This document shows positions 1 to 10,148 of a stretch of 42,833 nt of DNA, piece after piece. The stretch spans positions 1 to 42,833 of the forward strand of contig NZ_SPMX01000054.1 of NCBI RefSeq assembly GCF_012940005.1. The letters are read 5' to 3'. The notes beneath the pieces are model-generated. The model saw only the letters and a program-made list of their open reading frames with translations, had not been told where the DNA came from and made no database searches. This DNA is from Candidatus Accumulibacter contiguus (GTDB lineage: Bacteria; Pseudomonadota; Gammaproteobacteria; Burkholderiales; Rhodocyclaceae). The first letter of the stretch is position 1, and each line of letters opens with the position of its first letter. The translations under genes and the position numbers were made by a program.

Positions 1-284
1 GCGCCGTCTCCCGACGCACATTCTCAAAGTCCCATGCAGCATCGCTCAACAGGTGGTGGAGGCTGTAATACTCGGTCTCCGCCACCGTCTCGCTCATCTG
101 TTCCAGGTTCGCACGAGGGCTTTGAAAAAGGCCCCGCAAGTACTGTTCAGCTTGCTCGGCCGTGCTTCGCGTTTTACTGCGGAAACACTCCCGGAACGAC
201 TGAAAATGGCTGGTCAGATTCTCGCAGCAGCTGGCCACCGCACGCCCGATCCCAAATAAATAAATTTGGCGATTTCATCGTCAT
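1..284 (-). pseudogene. IS701-like transposase, N-terminal fragment, cut by window edge and frameshifted
   Basis: Read on the minus strand, about 80 codons give a continuous frame resembling the N-terminus of IS701/IS4-superfamily DDE transposases: FRSKTRSTAEQAEQYLRG, then a block ending in LLSDAAWDFENVRRETA. The catalytic domain lies beyond the window. A strong AAGGAGT ribosome site precedes ATG at 284-282 (a second ATG is at 278-276). That ATG frame runs only about 36 codons. The homologous frame is entered about 12 codons later, near 243-256, where the GGG runs suggest one surplus base. An in-frame GTG at 238-236 is a weaker alternative start. The outer inverted repeat cannot be fixed because the other end is missing; it must lie between about 285 and 363, before the intergenic repeat begins. 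Family assignment is from motif memory. Confidence 0.6.
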
Positions 285-363
285 ACTCCTTATGTGGTAG
301 AGCATTAGATATGTAGCTCAATAGCCTGTATTTCAACCATTTTAGAAATGTGGCAAAGTAGAA

Positions 364-450
364 TTAATGTGGAAGTCGTGTCAGCGACTCACGAATCCTG
401 CCATGAGTCATGACTTTCATGATCGGCGGTGCCTGGAAGAGTCATCACCG
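364..450. repeat. Intergenic repeat, copy 1
   Basis: This block is a diverged copy of 1024-1149. Shared parts are TTAATGTG(A/G)AAGTCG, a short hairpin of the type AGTCGYG..GCGACT at 373-389, a GAATC box, and a second block with GTCATGACTTTCATGATCGG at 407-426 and an AGTCATSACCGT end. It lacks the C/G-rich hairpin found in copy 2, and its terminal inverted repeat is imperfect. It ends directly against the stop codon of the minus-strand arsR-like gene, so it forms the start of that gene's 3' untranslated region. Confidence 0.7.
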
Positions 451-762
451 TCAGGGCTGCGGTTTGCAGATTTCGGGATGTCCTCCACAGCAGTTGTCGG
501 TCAGGAAACCGAGCAGGGCGTCGATTCTGTCCAGCGCGGCATGACAGCGAACGAAACGGCCTTCCTGTGTGGTGTTGACCAGACCGGCATGGGTCAGGGT
601 CTTGAGGTGGAAGGAAAGGGTGGGTGCCGGTAATTGCAGTTGCTCGGCAATCAGGCCGACGGTCAGGCCCGCCGGCGCACTCTGCACCAGCAGCCGGAAA
701 ATGGCGAGGCGACTGTCTTGTGCCAGTGCGGCCAGCGCGGTGACGGCATCGGTATTGGTCAT
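451..762 (-). CDS. ArsR/SmtB-family winged-helix repressor
   Basis: This 103-residue protein has the ArsR helix-turn-helix core (AEQLQLPAPTLSFHLKTL at about residues 39-56, then the wing with EGRFVRC). Members usually repress a metal or metalloid resistance operon and leave DNA on ligand binding. The C-terminus carries a vicinal Cys pair and a third Cys (C91, C92, C99, in NCCGGHPEIC). This resembles the C-terminal arsenite site described for the Acidithiobacillus ferrooxidans type of ArsR, though the spacing is not identical. I chose the ATG at 762 over a longer frame because GGGAA lies just upstream and the ArsR fold starts there. No arsenate reductase, efflux pump or methyltransferase is nearby, so the regulator is an orphan in this window. 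As(III) is the likeliest ligand by inference. Confidence 0.85.
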   Translation of the reverse strand: MTNTDAVTALAALAQDSRLAIFRLLVQSAPAGLTVGLIAEQLQLPAPTLSFHLKTLTHAGLVNTTQEGRFVRCHAALDRIDALLGFLTDNCCGGHPEICKPQP

Positions 763-770
763 CGTTCCCA

Positions 771-786
771 CAATACCGAAATATTG
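771..786. promoter_or_regulatory. Candidate operator upstream of the arsR-like gene
   Basis: CAATA-ccgaaa-TATTG is a 5-bp inverted repeat with a 6-bp centre, 8 bp upstream of the chosen start. ArsR-family repressors bind AT-rich imperfect dyads that overlap their own promoters, so autoregulation here is plausible. No clear sigma70 hexamers were recognised around it. Confidence 0.35.
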
Positions 787-977
787 CCGATCTCGTAAAG
801 CATTTGCAGCCAGCCTGGGCATTGCCTTGGTCCTATCGGGTTTGCGACCATCATCCGGGTTTTTTACCGAGCAGGTGAACCGGAGTTTCACTTGCTTCTA
901 GCATTCTAGCATTATGGAAATGTTTCGCAAGCTGAAGTCCATTGCGATGCGCGAATCGTCAGCTTGCTGGCGGGATG

Positions 978-1007
978 AAAAAAGGGCATCGCCACGGCGA
1001 TGCCCTT
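978..1007 (-). terminator. Rho-independent terminator downstream of eno
   Basis: On the minus strand a perfect 10-bp stem (GGGCATCGCC / GGCGATGCCC, 2-nt spacer) is followed by six T residues. It sits about 150 nt past the enolase stop codon in the right orientation. The repeat copy 2 at 1024-1149 lies between the stop and this terminator and would be transcribed as part of the enolase 3' untranslated region. Confidence 0.8.
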
Positions 1008-1023
1008 CTCAAGCTGCGGCTGC

Positions 1024-1149
1024 TTAATGTGAAAGTCGCGTATGCGACTCAGGAATCTCCCCTCCCCCCTCGCGGGGGGAGGGGTCGGGGGGAGAGGGAA
1101 ACGGTCATGACTTTCATGATCGGGGGTGTCTGGAAAAGTCATGACCGTT
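1024..1149. repeat. Intergenic repeat, copy 2, with perfect 12-bp inverted repeat
   Basis: This is the longer copy of the element at 364-450. AACGGTCATGAC at 1100-1111 and GTCATGACCGTT at 1138-1149 form an exact 12-bp inverted repeat around a 26-bp core that is conserved in copy 1. A second hairpin (AGTCGCGTATGCGACT) is at 1033-1048. Between the two lies a C/G-rich hairpin absent from copy 1. The element ends three bases before the enolase stop codon. Confidence 0.7.
1059..1084. repeat. C/G-rich perfect hairpin inside repeat copy 2
   Basis: CCCCTCCCCCC and GGGGGGAGGGG form an 11-bp perfect stem with a 4-nt loop, followed by more G runs to about 1098. Similar C-rich/G-rich palindromes are common dispersed intergenic elements in many proteobacteria. 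Here it appears to have been inserted into, or lost from, the surrounding repeat, since copy 1 lacks it. The G runs could also form a quadruplex. Confidence 0.6.
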
Positions 1150-1152
1150 AGC

Positions 1153-2648
<1,496 letters not shown>

Positions 2649-2853
2649 TGCCTGACAACGAAATCAGGGTCAATTCGTCCATCCAGATAAAGCGTGGAGA
2701 ATCGGTCACTTGTGTGTCACAGAGAAGATCTTCAGCGAAACACAGGCATCCAGCATGAATGGACTCCGGAAGGAAATTGCAGTGTGCTGGACGATGTGTT
2801 ACAAGGTAAACTCATCGCGGATTCACGAATTCAACCGCAGTCCCTCTCGCCAA

Positions 2854-4092
2854 ATGGTTTTTTCGTTTTTCAAGAAGCAGCCACCGGAAAAGAAAATGGT
2901 TGCCCGGCCAGCCGCCGCTCCCCGCGCCCGCGACGAGCGGGGCGAAGCCCTGGGTCAGGCGCCGGATGATAAGCCGGCCGCCGCCGCGCCAGTCGGCCTG
3001 TTGCGGGCTGACCTCCCCTTTGCCACTCCGGTTTCCAAGATCGAAGGGCAGCCTCTGGATCTCAGCGAGTTTGTGTTCAGTGAGCACGCGCATGATATTC
3101 CGATCGAGGTTGAGATTGATCCGGTAGACGCCGAGGCTGAAGAGGCGGCCATGCTCTTTGCCAATGGCCAGGACAGTGCGGTGCGCTCGCTGCTCGAGAA
3201 CTCGACCCGCTCCTACCGTTCCGGCCCGGGCGAGCGCTTATGGCTGATGCTTTTCGACCTCTTCCGGCTGACTGGCCAGAAAGCCCCTTTTGAGGCGCTG
3301 GGAATCGACTACGCACAGTCTTTCGAGAAATCGCCGCCAGGCTGGCGCGATACCGCTGTCGCCGCGCCGGTACACGCCAAAGTGGTTGGGTCGGTGTTGT
3401 TCAAGGGTGAGTTGACCGGTGATAACGATGCCGGATTTACGGCGGTACGCCAGGCTCTCGCGAGGAACCCGCGTCTTCGTCTCGATTTGTCCAAGCTGCG
3501 TAGACTGGATGCTGCCGGTTGCCAGTGGCTTCTGGATCTGCTGCAGCAGGCGCACAAGGATCGGCGCGAGATCGAGTTGCTGGGTCGTGATCACCTCGCG
3601 GCCCTGCTTGACCCCCTGATCATGCCCGGTCGAACAGAAAACCAGGCCTGTTGGCTGCTGAAGCTCGAGGTATGTCAGTTGCGCGGGCAGTTGGAGGCTT
3701 TCGAGGATCTGGCGGTCAACTATGCAGTGACCTTCGAGATTTCCCCACCCTCCTGGGAGCCCAGACGGGTGATGGAGGCCGAACCGCCGCCACTGGTGCT
3801 GGCCGTCGCCGATCAGTTGGTGACCGAGGCGTATGTCATCAAGGGCGATGTCAAGGCTTCCCGTTTCACTGACTTGCCGGCGTACGCTGAAGCCAACGAT
3901 CCGGTGCTGATCGATTGCGCTGCCGTGACGCGTATGGACTTCCTGAGTGCCGGCGCCTTGCTCAACATCCTGACCATGGTCAAGCGGAAGGGCCGGCAGA
4001 TCATTTTCCGTCATCCCCATTACCTGCTTGCCGAACTGTTCCGCGTCGTCGGGCTGAAAGCCGTGGCGGAAATCGTTCTCGCCAGAAACTAG
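2854..4092 (+). CDS. Duplicated STAS-domain protein upstream of hslVU
   Basis: This 412-residue cytoplasmic protein has two STAS-like segments (roughly residues 175-250 and 330-412) of the type found in anti-sigma-factor antagonists and in MlaB-like proteins. Each is paired with a short helical motif ending in F-E-x-SPP-x-W: LWLMLFDLFRLTGQ...SPPGW near 130-168, and CWLLKLEVCQLRGQ...SPPSW near 268-308. The arrangement is therefore helix-STAS-helix-STAS, an internal duplication. The N-terminal 50 residues are basic, Pro/Ala-rich and probably disordered. The start MVFSFFKK was preferred over an in-frame ATG 48 codons upstream because the upstream part is not protein-like; no good ribosome site supports either. 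It is followed by hslV after 21 bp and is likely co-transcribed with it. Its partner is unknown. Confidence 0.8.
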   Translation: MVFSFFKKQPPEKKMVARPAAAPRARDERGEALGQAPDDKPAAAAPVGLLRADLPFATPVSKIEGQPLDLSEFVFSEHAHDIPIEVEIDPVDAEAEEAAMLFANGQDSAVRSLLENSTRSYRSGPGERLWLMLFDLFRLTGQKAPFEALGIDYAQSFEKSPPGWRDTAVAAPVHAKVVGSVLFKGELTGDNDAGFTAVRQALARNPRLRLDLSKLRRLDAAGCQWLLDLLQQAHKDRREIELLGRDHLAALLDPLIMPGRTENQACWLLKLEVCQLRGQLEAFEDLAVNYAVTFEISPPSWEPRRVMEAEPPPLVLAVADQLVTEAYVIKGDVKASRFTDLPAYAEANDPVLIDCAAVTRMDFLSAGALLNILTMVKRKGRQIIFRHPHYLLAELFRVVGLKAVAEIVLARN

Positions 4093-4113
4093 AACCACCA
4101 ACAGGAGTTTTGT

Positions 4114-4651
4114 ATGGACCAGTACCACGGCACGACGATCCTGTCCGTTCGCCGCGGCAAGCGCATTGCCATGGGTGGAGACGGCCAGGTAACCCTGGGC
4201 AATATCGTCATCAAGGCCACTGCCCGCAAGGTTCGGCGCATCCATCAGGGGCGGATTCTCGCCGGGTTTGCGGGTGGGACGGCGGATGCCTTTACCCTGT
4301 TTGAACGTTTCGAAGCCAAACTGGACAAGCACCAGGGCAATCTGCTCCGCTCGGCAGTTGAACTCGCCAAGGACTGGCGCAGCGACCGTGCCCTGCGTCG
4401 GCTGGAGGCCATGCTGGCGGTCGCTGATCAGGAGAATTCACTGATCATCACCGGCAATGGTGATGTGCTCGAACCGGAGTATGGCATCGTCGCCATTGGC
4501 TCGGGGGGGGCGTTATGCGCAAGCGGCGGCACGCGCACTGGTAGAAAACAGCGAACTCGATCCGGCCGAGGTGGTCCGCAAGTCCTTGCAGATCGCCAGC
4601 GATCTGTGCATCTATACCAATCAGAACTTCACCATCGAGGTGCTCGAATAA
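4114..4651 (+). CDS. hslV: HslV (ClpQ) protease subunit, apparent frameshift
   Basis: HslV is the proteasome-like N-terminal threonine peptidase that assembles with the HslU ATPase. The protein starts MDQYHG followed by [10 protein letters not shown], so the catalytic Thr would be exposed by removing a six-residue propeptide, as in other betaproteobacterial forms. GDGQVTLGN and [18 protein letters not shown] are family signatures. The frame breaks in a run of eight G at 4503-4510. With seven G it reads [16 protein letters not shown] and continues to [11 protein letters not shown] and a TAA at 4651, giving 178 residues (E. coli 176). CAGGAG precedes the ATG. hslU starts one base after the stop. 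The frameshift is most likely a sequencing artefact. Confidence 0.92.
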
Positions 4652-4652
4652 T

Positions 4653-5985
4653 ATGTCGTCGATGACTCCGCAGAAAAATTGTTCACGAACTGGACAAACA
4701 TATCGTTGGTCAGGGCAAGGCCAAGAAGGCCGTGGCGATTGCGCTGCGCAACCGCTGGCGGCGCGCGCAGGTCGCCGAGCCGCTGCGCCAGGAGATCACG
4801 CCGAAGAATATCCTGATGATCGGACCCACTGGTGTTGGCAAGACCGAAATCGCGCGCCGGCTGGCACGTCTGGCCAACGCGCCGTTCATCAAGATCGAGG
4901 CCACCAAGTTTACCGAGGTCGGTTACGTGGGCCGCGATGTCGAAACGATTATCCGTGACCTCGTCGAGATTGCCGTCAAGAGTGCTCGTGAACAGGCAAT
5001 GACGGGCGTTCGTATACGTGCCGAAGACGCTGCCGAAGACCGCATTCTCGACGCCCTGTTGCCGCCGGCACGCGGCAATTTCTTCAACGATGCGCAATCG
5101 ACGGAAGACAGTGCGACTCGGCAGAAATTTCGCAAGAAACTGCGCGAGGGCGAACTGGACCACAAGGAGATCGAGGTGGATGTCGCCGCTCCGTTGATGC
5201 AGGCCGAAATCTTCGCACCCCCGGGAATGGAGGAGCTGACCTCGCAGATTCAGGGCATGTTTCAGAACATGGGTGGGGGCCGCAAGAAATCGCGCAAGCT
5301 GAAGATCTTCGAGGCACGCAGGTTGCTGATCGAGGAGGAAGCCGCGAAGCTGGTCAATGATGAGGATGTCAAACACGATGCCGTCCGTAATGTCGAGCAG
5401 AACGGCATCGTCTTTCTCGATGAAATCGACAAGATCGCCTCTCGCAGCGACACGCACGGTGTGGACGTTTCGCGTCAGGGGGTGCAACGCGACCTGCTGC
5501 CGCTCGTCGAAGGTACCACGGTATCGACCAAGTACGGGATGATCCGGACCGATCATATCCTGTTTATTGCCAGCGGTGCTTTCCACCTGGCGAAACCCTC
5601 GGACCTGATTCCTGAACTGCAGGGTCGCCTGCCGATCCGGGTGGAACTGGATTCCTTGTCGGTCGCCGACTTCGAGTGCATTCTGACGCAGACTGACGCA
5701 TGCCTGACCATGCAATACCAGGCACTGCTGGCAACCGAAGGGGTGACCCTCGACTTTGCCGCGGACGGGATCAAGCGCCTGGCCGAGATTGCCTGGTCGG
5801 TCAATGAGCGTACCGAGAACATCGGTGCTCGACGACTGTATACGGTCATGGAACGGCTGCTCGAAGAGGTGTCGTTCTCCGCCGGCGAGGGAAGCCTGGA
5901 GAGCGTTGCCATCGATGCAGCCTATGTGGACAGCCGGCTTGCCGAACTGGCGCAGAACGAGGATCTGTCGCGCTACGTTCTCTAG
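4653..5985 (+). CDS. hslU: HslU (ClpY) ATPase subunit, apparent frameshift near the start
   Basis: HslU is the AAA+ unfoldase of the HslVU heat-shock protease. Visible features are Walker A GPTGVGKT (about residues 57-64), the VGYVGRDVE pore region, Walker [11 protein letters not shown], and a C-terminal tail LSRYVL like the tail that docks into HslV. Codons 1-7 read MSSMTPQ, then a run of five A (4674-4678) shifts the frame. With four A it reads [19 protein letters not shown] and joins the long frame to give 443 residues, exactly the E. coli length. Internal ATG starts would delete the conserved N-terminus, so the start at 4653 is preferred. It is translationally coupled to hslV (1-bp gap). 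Confidence 0.93.
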
Positions 5986-6027
5986 CCCGCAGCTCTGCCG
6001 CTTACTTCACTACCACCAGGACCGGCA

Positions 6028-7377
6028 TCAAAGCAACTCCAGGGGCGGCATCAGGCCTGCAGCGTAAGCCGAAGAGCTGCCCTGCACAGCGGTCTGACCG
6101 AGCTTGGCCAGCACTTTGTTGGCTTCGCGCAAGCGGCCGAGCAGCTTGCTCAGCAGGACCTTGTTGAAGCGTTCCCGTACTTCGTCAGAACTCAAGTCCA
6201 GCGCTGCGCTATTGATCTCCAGGAACAGGGTCGGCTCCAAGGTCACCACCGTGGCGTGACGCCGGGGGTCGGTCGGGTGCAGGAATGCCATTTCTCCAAC
6301 CACCTCGCTTGCGCCGAGCCGACAGATCACCCGTCCATTTGTGGAGATCTCGACAAAGCCGTCAACCACCACGCCAAACTTGCGATGGTTTTCACCTTCA
6401 CGGATGAGCGTGACTTTTTCCGACAGTTCTCGCCAGACACTGATGCGCAGCACTTCCCACAACTCGATATCCTCGAACTCGGTGAAGAACTCCACTTTGC
6501 GCAACTTTTCGAAGTGTGTCAGATCTTGCTGCATCTGATCTTCTTCGAGCATCTGGTAGCGTACCGAGGAAAGATCCTTGGCAAACTCGGCACCATTGCG
6601 GTAGCGGCTGTACAGGTCCTTCTCGAGTGCCTTCTTGATGATCGGATCAAGGCCTGCCGGCAAAGTCGGGTTGAGTGCGCATACCGAAGGCGAGTCCATG
6701 TTGATGATCTTGTAGACCAGCGTTGCGGGATTGTTGGCGCGAAATGGTAGTCGCCCGGTCAGCAACTGGAATAGCAGGACACCAAGCGAATAGAGGTCGG
6801 TCTTGTGATTGAGCGGATAGTTCTTGACCTGCTCAGGGGACATGTAGGCTGGTGAGCCGACGCCCATGACGAAAGTCGAGTCCTTGCCCATATCCTTGAG
6901 GAGATTGAGCCCCAAACCGAAATCGGTGATTTTCGGATTATCGTCGGCATCCAGCAGGATATTGGCCGGTTTGATATCGCGATGCACGACGCCCTGGCGG
7001 AAGGCGTAATCGAGGGCCAGGCAGCACTTGAAGATGATGCCGATGACGCGGTGCATCGGCAGTAGGCGATTGATTGCACAATATTTGTCGAGCGCGGTGC
7101 CATCAATGAACTCCATCACCAGATACGCCTGTTCGGGTTCCACCACGGCGTCGTGGATCTTGACGATGTTCGGGTGATTCAAACGACGGCCGATCGCATC
7201 CTCGGTCTGGAAAAGCTTGCGCAGACGTCGCGACATGGCTGCATTTTCTTCACCGAAGCGGATCAGCTTGATTGCGACCTGGCTGCCCAGGTCCGGATCT
7301 CGAGCCAAATAGACGACAGCAGTCGCACCCTTGCCCAGGGAGCGAATGATTTCATACTTGCCGATCTTCTCCAACAT
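6028..7377 (-). CDS. Soluble Hanks-type Ser/Thr kinase fused to a cyclic-nucleotide-binding-like domain
   Basis: The 449-residue protein has an intact kinase domain (residues 8-275): a glycine loop GKGATAVVY, the ATP lysine K37, HRDIKPAN at 132-139, DFG at 152-154 and SPAYMSPEQ in the activation segment. It is followed by a CNMP/Crp-type beta-roll (about 296-400, with EGENHRKFGVVVDGFVEIS and GEMAFL) and a helical tail. No membrane segment is seen, so it should be cytosolic. Such domain pairing suggests kinase activity gated by a small ligand, as in cGMP-dependent kinases; whether a nucleotide binds here cannot be told. It is convergent with hslU (42 bp apart) and divergent from grpE. It is the first of three Hanks kinases in this window. 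Confidence 0.9.
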   Translation of the reverse strand: MLEKIGKYEIIRSLGKGATAVVYLARDPDLGSQVAIKLIRFGEENAAMSRRLRKLFQTEDAIGRRLNHPNIVKIHDAVVEPEQAYLVMEFIDGTALDKYCAINRLLPMHRVIGIIFKCCLALDYAFRQGVVHRDIKPANILLDADDNPKITDFGLGLNLLKDMGKDSTFVMGVGSPAYMSPEQVKNYPLNHKTDLYSLGVLLFQLLTGRLPFRANNPATLVYKIINMDSPSVCALNPTLPAGLDPIIKKALEKDLYSRYRNGAEFAKDLSSVRYQMLEEDQMQQDLTHFEKLRKVEFFTEFEDIELWEVLRISVWRELSEKVTLIREGENHRKFGVVVDGFVEISTNGRVICRLGASEVVGEMAFLHPTDPRRHATVVTLEPTLFLEINSAALDLSSDEVRERFNKVLLSKLLGRLREANKVLAKLGQTAVQGSSSAYAAGLMPPLELL

Positions 7378-7498
7378 GCCAGAACCACACCCTATCGACG
7401 ACCATCGGGAATTGAAATGCTAGCAGCAGAATCGTCTTGTACATGAAAAATTATGCATGATTTGCCTCGCTGCCCGGCACGACCAAGGTAAAAAAAAG

Positions 7499-7526
7499 CT
7501 TGAAATCGAAGAACTCGCCCCAAACT
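7499..7526 (+). promoter_or_regulatory. Sigma32-type heat-shock promoter for grpE-dnaK-dnaJ
   Basis: CTTGAA at 7499-7504 and CCCCAAACT at 7518-7526 are separated by 13 bp, close to the RpoH consensus CTTGAA-N13/14-CCCCATNT. The grpE ATG is about 29 bp beyond the -10 box. This fits heat-induced expression of the downstream chaperone genes. The remainder of 7378-7554 shows no other supported feature. Confidence 0.8.
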
Positions 7527-7554
7527 CCTTTCCGTTTTAGGGAGATCAACATCT

Positions 7555-8112
7555 ATGCAAACGAACGACAAAGTACCCGAAGAGACCACTGCTGCTACCG
7601 AAACACCGGAAATCGTTGCCTTCCCATCGGAAGCCGCGCCTGCAGGCGGCACGCCCAGTCTCGAAGAAACTCTCAGGCAAGCGCAACTGCAGGCAGAGGA
7701 GTACCACGATGCGTGGCTACGCGCCAAAGCTGAAACCGAGAATGTGCGCCGTCGTGCCCAGGAAGACATTAGCAAGGCTGCGAAGTTCGCTGTTGACCGT
7801 TTTGCTCGGGAACTGCTGGCCGTGAAGGACAGCCTCGAAGCTGCACTGGCGACCGAAACAGCCAGCGTCGAGAGCCTTCGGTCCGGTACCGAACTGACCC
7901 TCAAGCAACTGGTCGCCGCTTTCGAAAAATCGGCACTGACGGAAGTCGATCCGCTTGGCGAGAAGTTCGATCCGCATCGACACCAGGCGATCAGCGTCGT
8001 CGAATCGACACAGGAGCCAAACACCGTCGTCAGCGTACTGCAGAAGGGCTACCTGCTGGCTGACCGCGTGCTGCGCCCGGCGCTGGTCGTCGTCGCCAGG
8101 GCAGGCGCTTGA
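7555..8112 (+). CDS. grpE: GrpE nucleotide-exchange factor
   Basis: GrpE dimers release ADP from DnaK. The 185-residue product has the expected acidic, disordered start, a long coiled-coil helix ([18 protein letters not shown]... to about residue 95) and the C-terminal beta domain with [14 protein letters not shown] and [29 protein letters not shown] site lies 10 bases before the ATG. It is first in a grpE-dnaK-dnaJ cluster behind a sigma32-like promoter. Confidence 0.96.
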   Translation: MQTNDKVPEETTAATETPEIVAFPSEAAPAGGTPSLEETLRQAQLQAEEYHDAWLRAKAETENVRRRAQEDISKAAKFAVDRFARELLAVKDSLEAALATETASVESLRSGTELTLKQLVAAFEKSALTEVDPLGEKFDPHRHQAISVVESTQEPNTVVSVLQKGYLLADRVLRPALVVVARAGA

Positions 8113-8203
8113 AATCGTCACGATAATCCCCAACTGCAGCGTATCACCAGACATTCCGGTTTTGGCGAATGTTTTTGAAAAACAATATTGAAAGGATTCT
8201 GAT

Positions 8204-10133
8204 ATGGGCAAGATCATCGGCATTGATCTCGGAACGACCAACTCCTGCGTTGCTGTCATGGAAAACGGCAAACCGAAAGTGATCGAGAACTCTGAAGGTG
8301 CGCGTACCACACCATCAACGGTCGCTTATGCGGAAGATGGTGAAATTCTCTGCGGAGCGCCGGCCAAGCGTCAGGCCGTGACCAATCCGAAAAACACTCT
8401 GTACGCGATCAAGCGGCTGATTGGTCGCCGCTTTGAAGAGAAGGAAGTGCAGAAGGATATCTCCCTGATGCCGTTCAAGATTCTCAGGGCGGACAATGGT
8501 GACGCCTGGGTCGAGGTGCGCGGCAAGAAGATTGCCCCGCCGCAGGTTTCCGCCGAAGTGCTGCGCAAGATGAAGAAGACCGCCGAGGATTACCTGGGCG
8601 AGGAGGTCACCGAGGCGGTGATCACCGTGCCGGCCTATTTCAACGATAGCCAGCGCCAGGCGACCAAGGATGCCGGGCGGATCGCCGGTCTGGAAGTCAA
8701 ACGCATCATCAACGAACCGACGGCAGCGGCCCTGGCCTTCGGCATGGACAAGAAACAGGGTGACAAGAAGATCGCGGTCTATGACCTCGGCGGCGGTACT
8801 TTCGACATCTCGATCATCGAAATCGCAGCGGTCGAAGGCGAGCACCAGTTCGAGGTGCTGTCCACCAACGGCGACACCTTCCTCGGTGGCGAAGACTTTG
8901 ACCAGCGTCTGATCGACCATATCATCGATGAGTTCAAGAAGGAATCGGGTGTCAACCTGAAGGCCGACGTGCTGGCCCTGCAACGCCTCAAGGATGCTGC
9001 TGAAAAAGCCAAGATCGAGCTTTCGTCCGGGCAGCAAAACGAAATCAATCTGCCGTACATCACCGCGGACGCCTCCGGGCCCAAGCACCTGACGCTGAAG
9101 ATCACACGCTCCAGGTTCGAAGCGCTGGTCGACGATCTCATCGAGCGGACCATCGAGCCCTGCCGCATTGCGTTGAAGGATGCCGGCTGCAAGATCGGCG
9201 ACATCGACGACGTCATTCTCGTCGGTGGCCAGTCCCGGATGCCCAAGGTGCAGCAAAGGGTGAAGGAGTTCTTCGGTCGCGAACCACGCCGGGACGTCAA
9301 TCCGGACGAAGCGGTTGCCGTTGGGGCAGCGATCCAGGGTGGCGTTCTGCAAGGCGAGGTCAAGGACGTTCTGCTCCTCGATGTGACGCCATTGTCGCTG
9401 GGTATCGAGACGCTGGGTGGGGTGATGACCAAACTGATCAAGAAGAACACCACCATCCCGACCAAGGCGACACAGGTTTTCTCGACGGCGGACGACAACC
9501 AGTCTGCAGTCACCATTCACGTCCTGCAGGGTGAGCGCGAAATGGCCAGCGGTAACAAGAGCCTTGGACAGTTCAATCTCTCCGATATCCCGCCGGCGCC
9601 GCGTGGCATGCCACAGATCGAAGTCACCTTCGACATTGACGCGAATGGAATTCTGCATGTTTCCGCCAAGGACAAGGCCACTGGCAAGGAGAACAAGATC
9701 AAGATTCAGGCGTCTTCCGGCCTCAGCGAGGCGGAAGTACAGCGCATGGTCCAGGACGCCGAGCTGCACGCCGAAGAGGACCGGAAGGCGCATGAACTGG
9801 CGGAAGCCCGCAACCAGTGCGATGGCATGATCCACACCGTCAAGAAGTCTCTTGCCGAATATGGCAAGGAACTCTCCGACAGCGAGAAACATCTCATCGA
9901 AAGGGCGATGCAGGAAGCCGAGGAGGCCATTCGTGGCAACGACCTCGACACCATCAAGGCGAAGAACGAGGCGCTCGGGACAGCCGCGCAGAAGTTGGGT
10001 GAGAAGATGTACGCCAAACAACAGGAGCACGCGGGGGGGTACCGAGCATGCCGCAGGGACTGCTGGCGAAACGAAGAAGGATGACGGCGACGTCGTCGAT
10101 GCCGAGTTCACCGAAGTCAAAGACAAGAAGTAG
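8204..10133 (+). CDS. dnaK: DnaK (Hsp70) chaperone, apparent frameshift near the C-terminus
   Basis: DnaK is the ATP-dependent Hsp70 that works with GrpE and DnaJ. The nucleotide-binding domain begins [17 protein letters not shown] and includes the phosphate loop [12 protein letters not shown] and the [12 protein letters not shown] block. The substrate-binding domain follows the [14 protein letters not shown] linker. A run of seven G at 10033-10039 shifts the frame so that the literal product ends in a non-native 17-residue tail. With six G it reads [17 protein letters not shown] and ends in the typical acidic [16 protein letters not shown], giving 642 residues, normal for the family. AAAGGA lies seven bases before the ATG. 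The gap to grpE is 91 bp with no clear separate promoter. Confidence 0.95.
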
Positions 10134-10148
10134 GCCTCTGCCTGCCAG

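Noticed and set aside
7750-8203. Separate heat-shock promoter in front of dnaK
   Set aside because: The 91-bp gap has A/T-rich dyads (GTTTTTGAAAAAC) but no paired sigma32 or sigma70 hexamers at proper spacing.
8315-10126. 603-residue open frame antisense to dnaK
   Set aside because: Long antisense frames over dnaK are a codon-bias artefact; the composition is not protein-like and the sense gene is certain.
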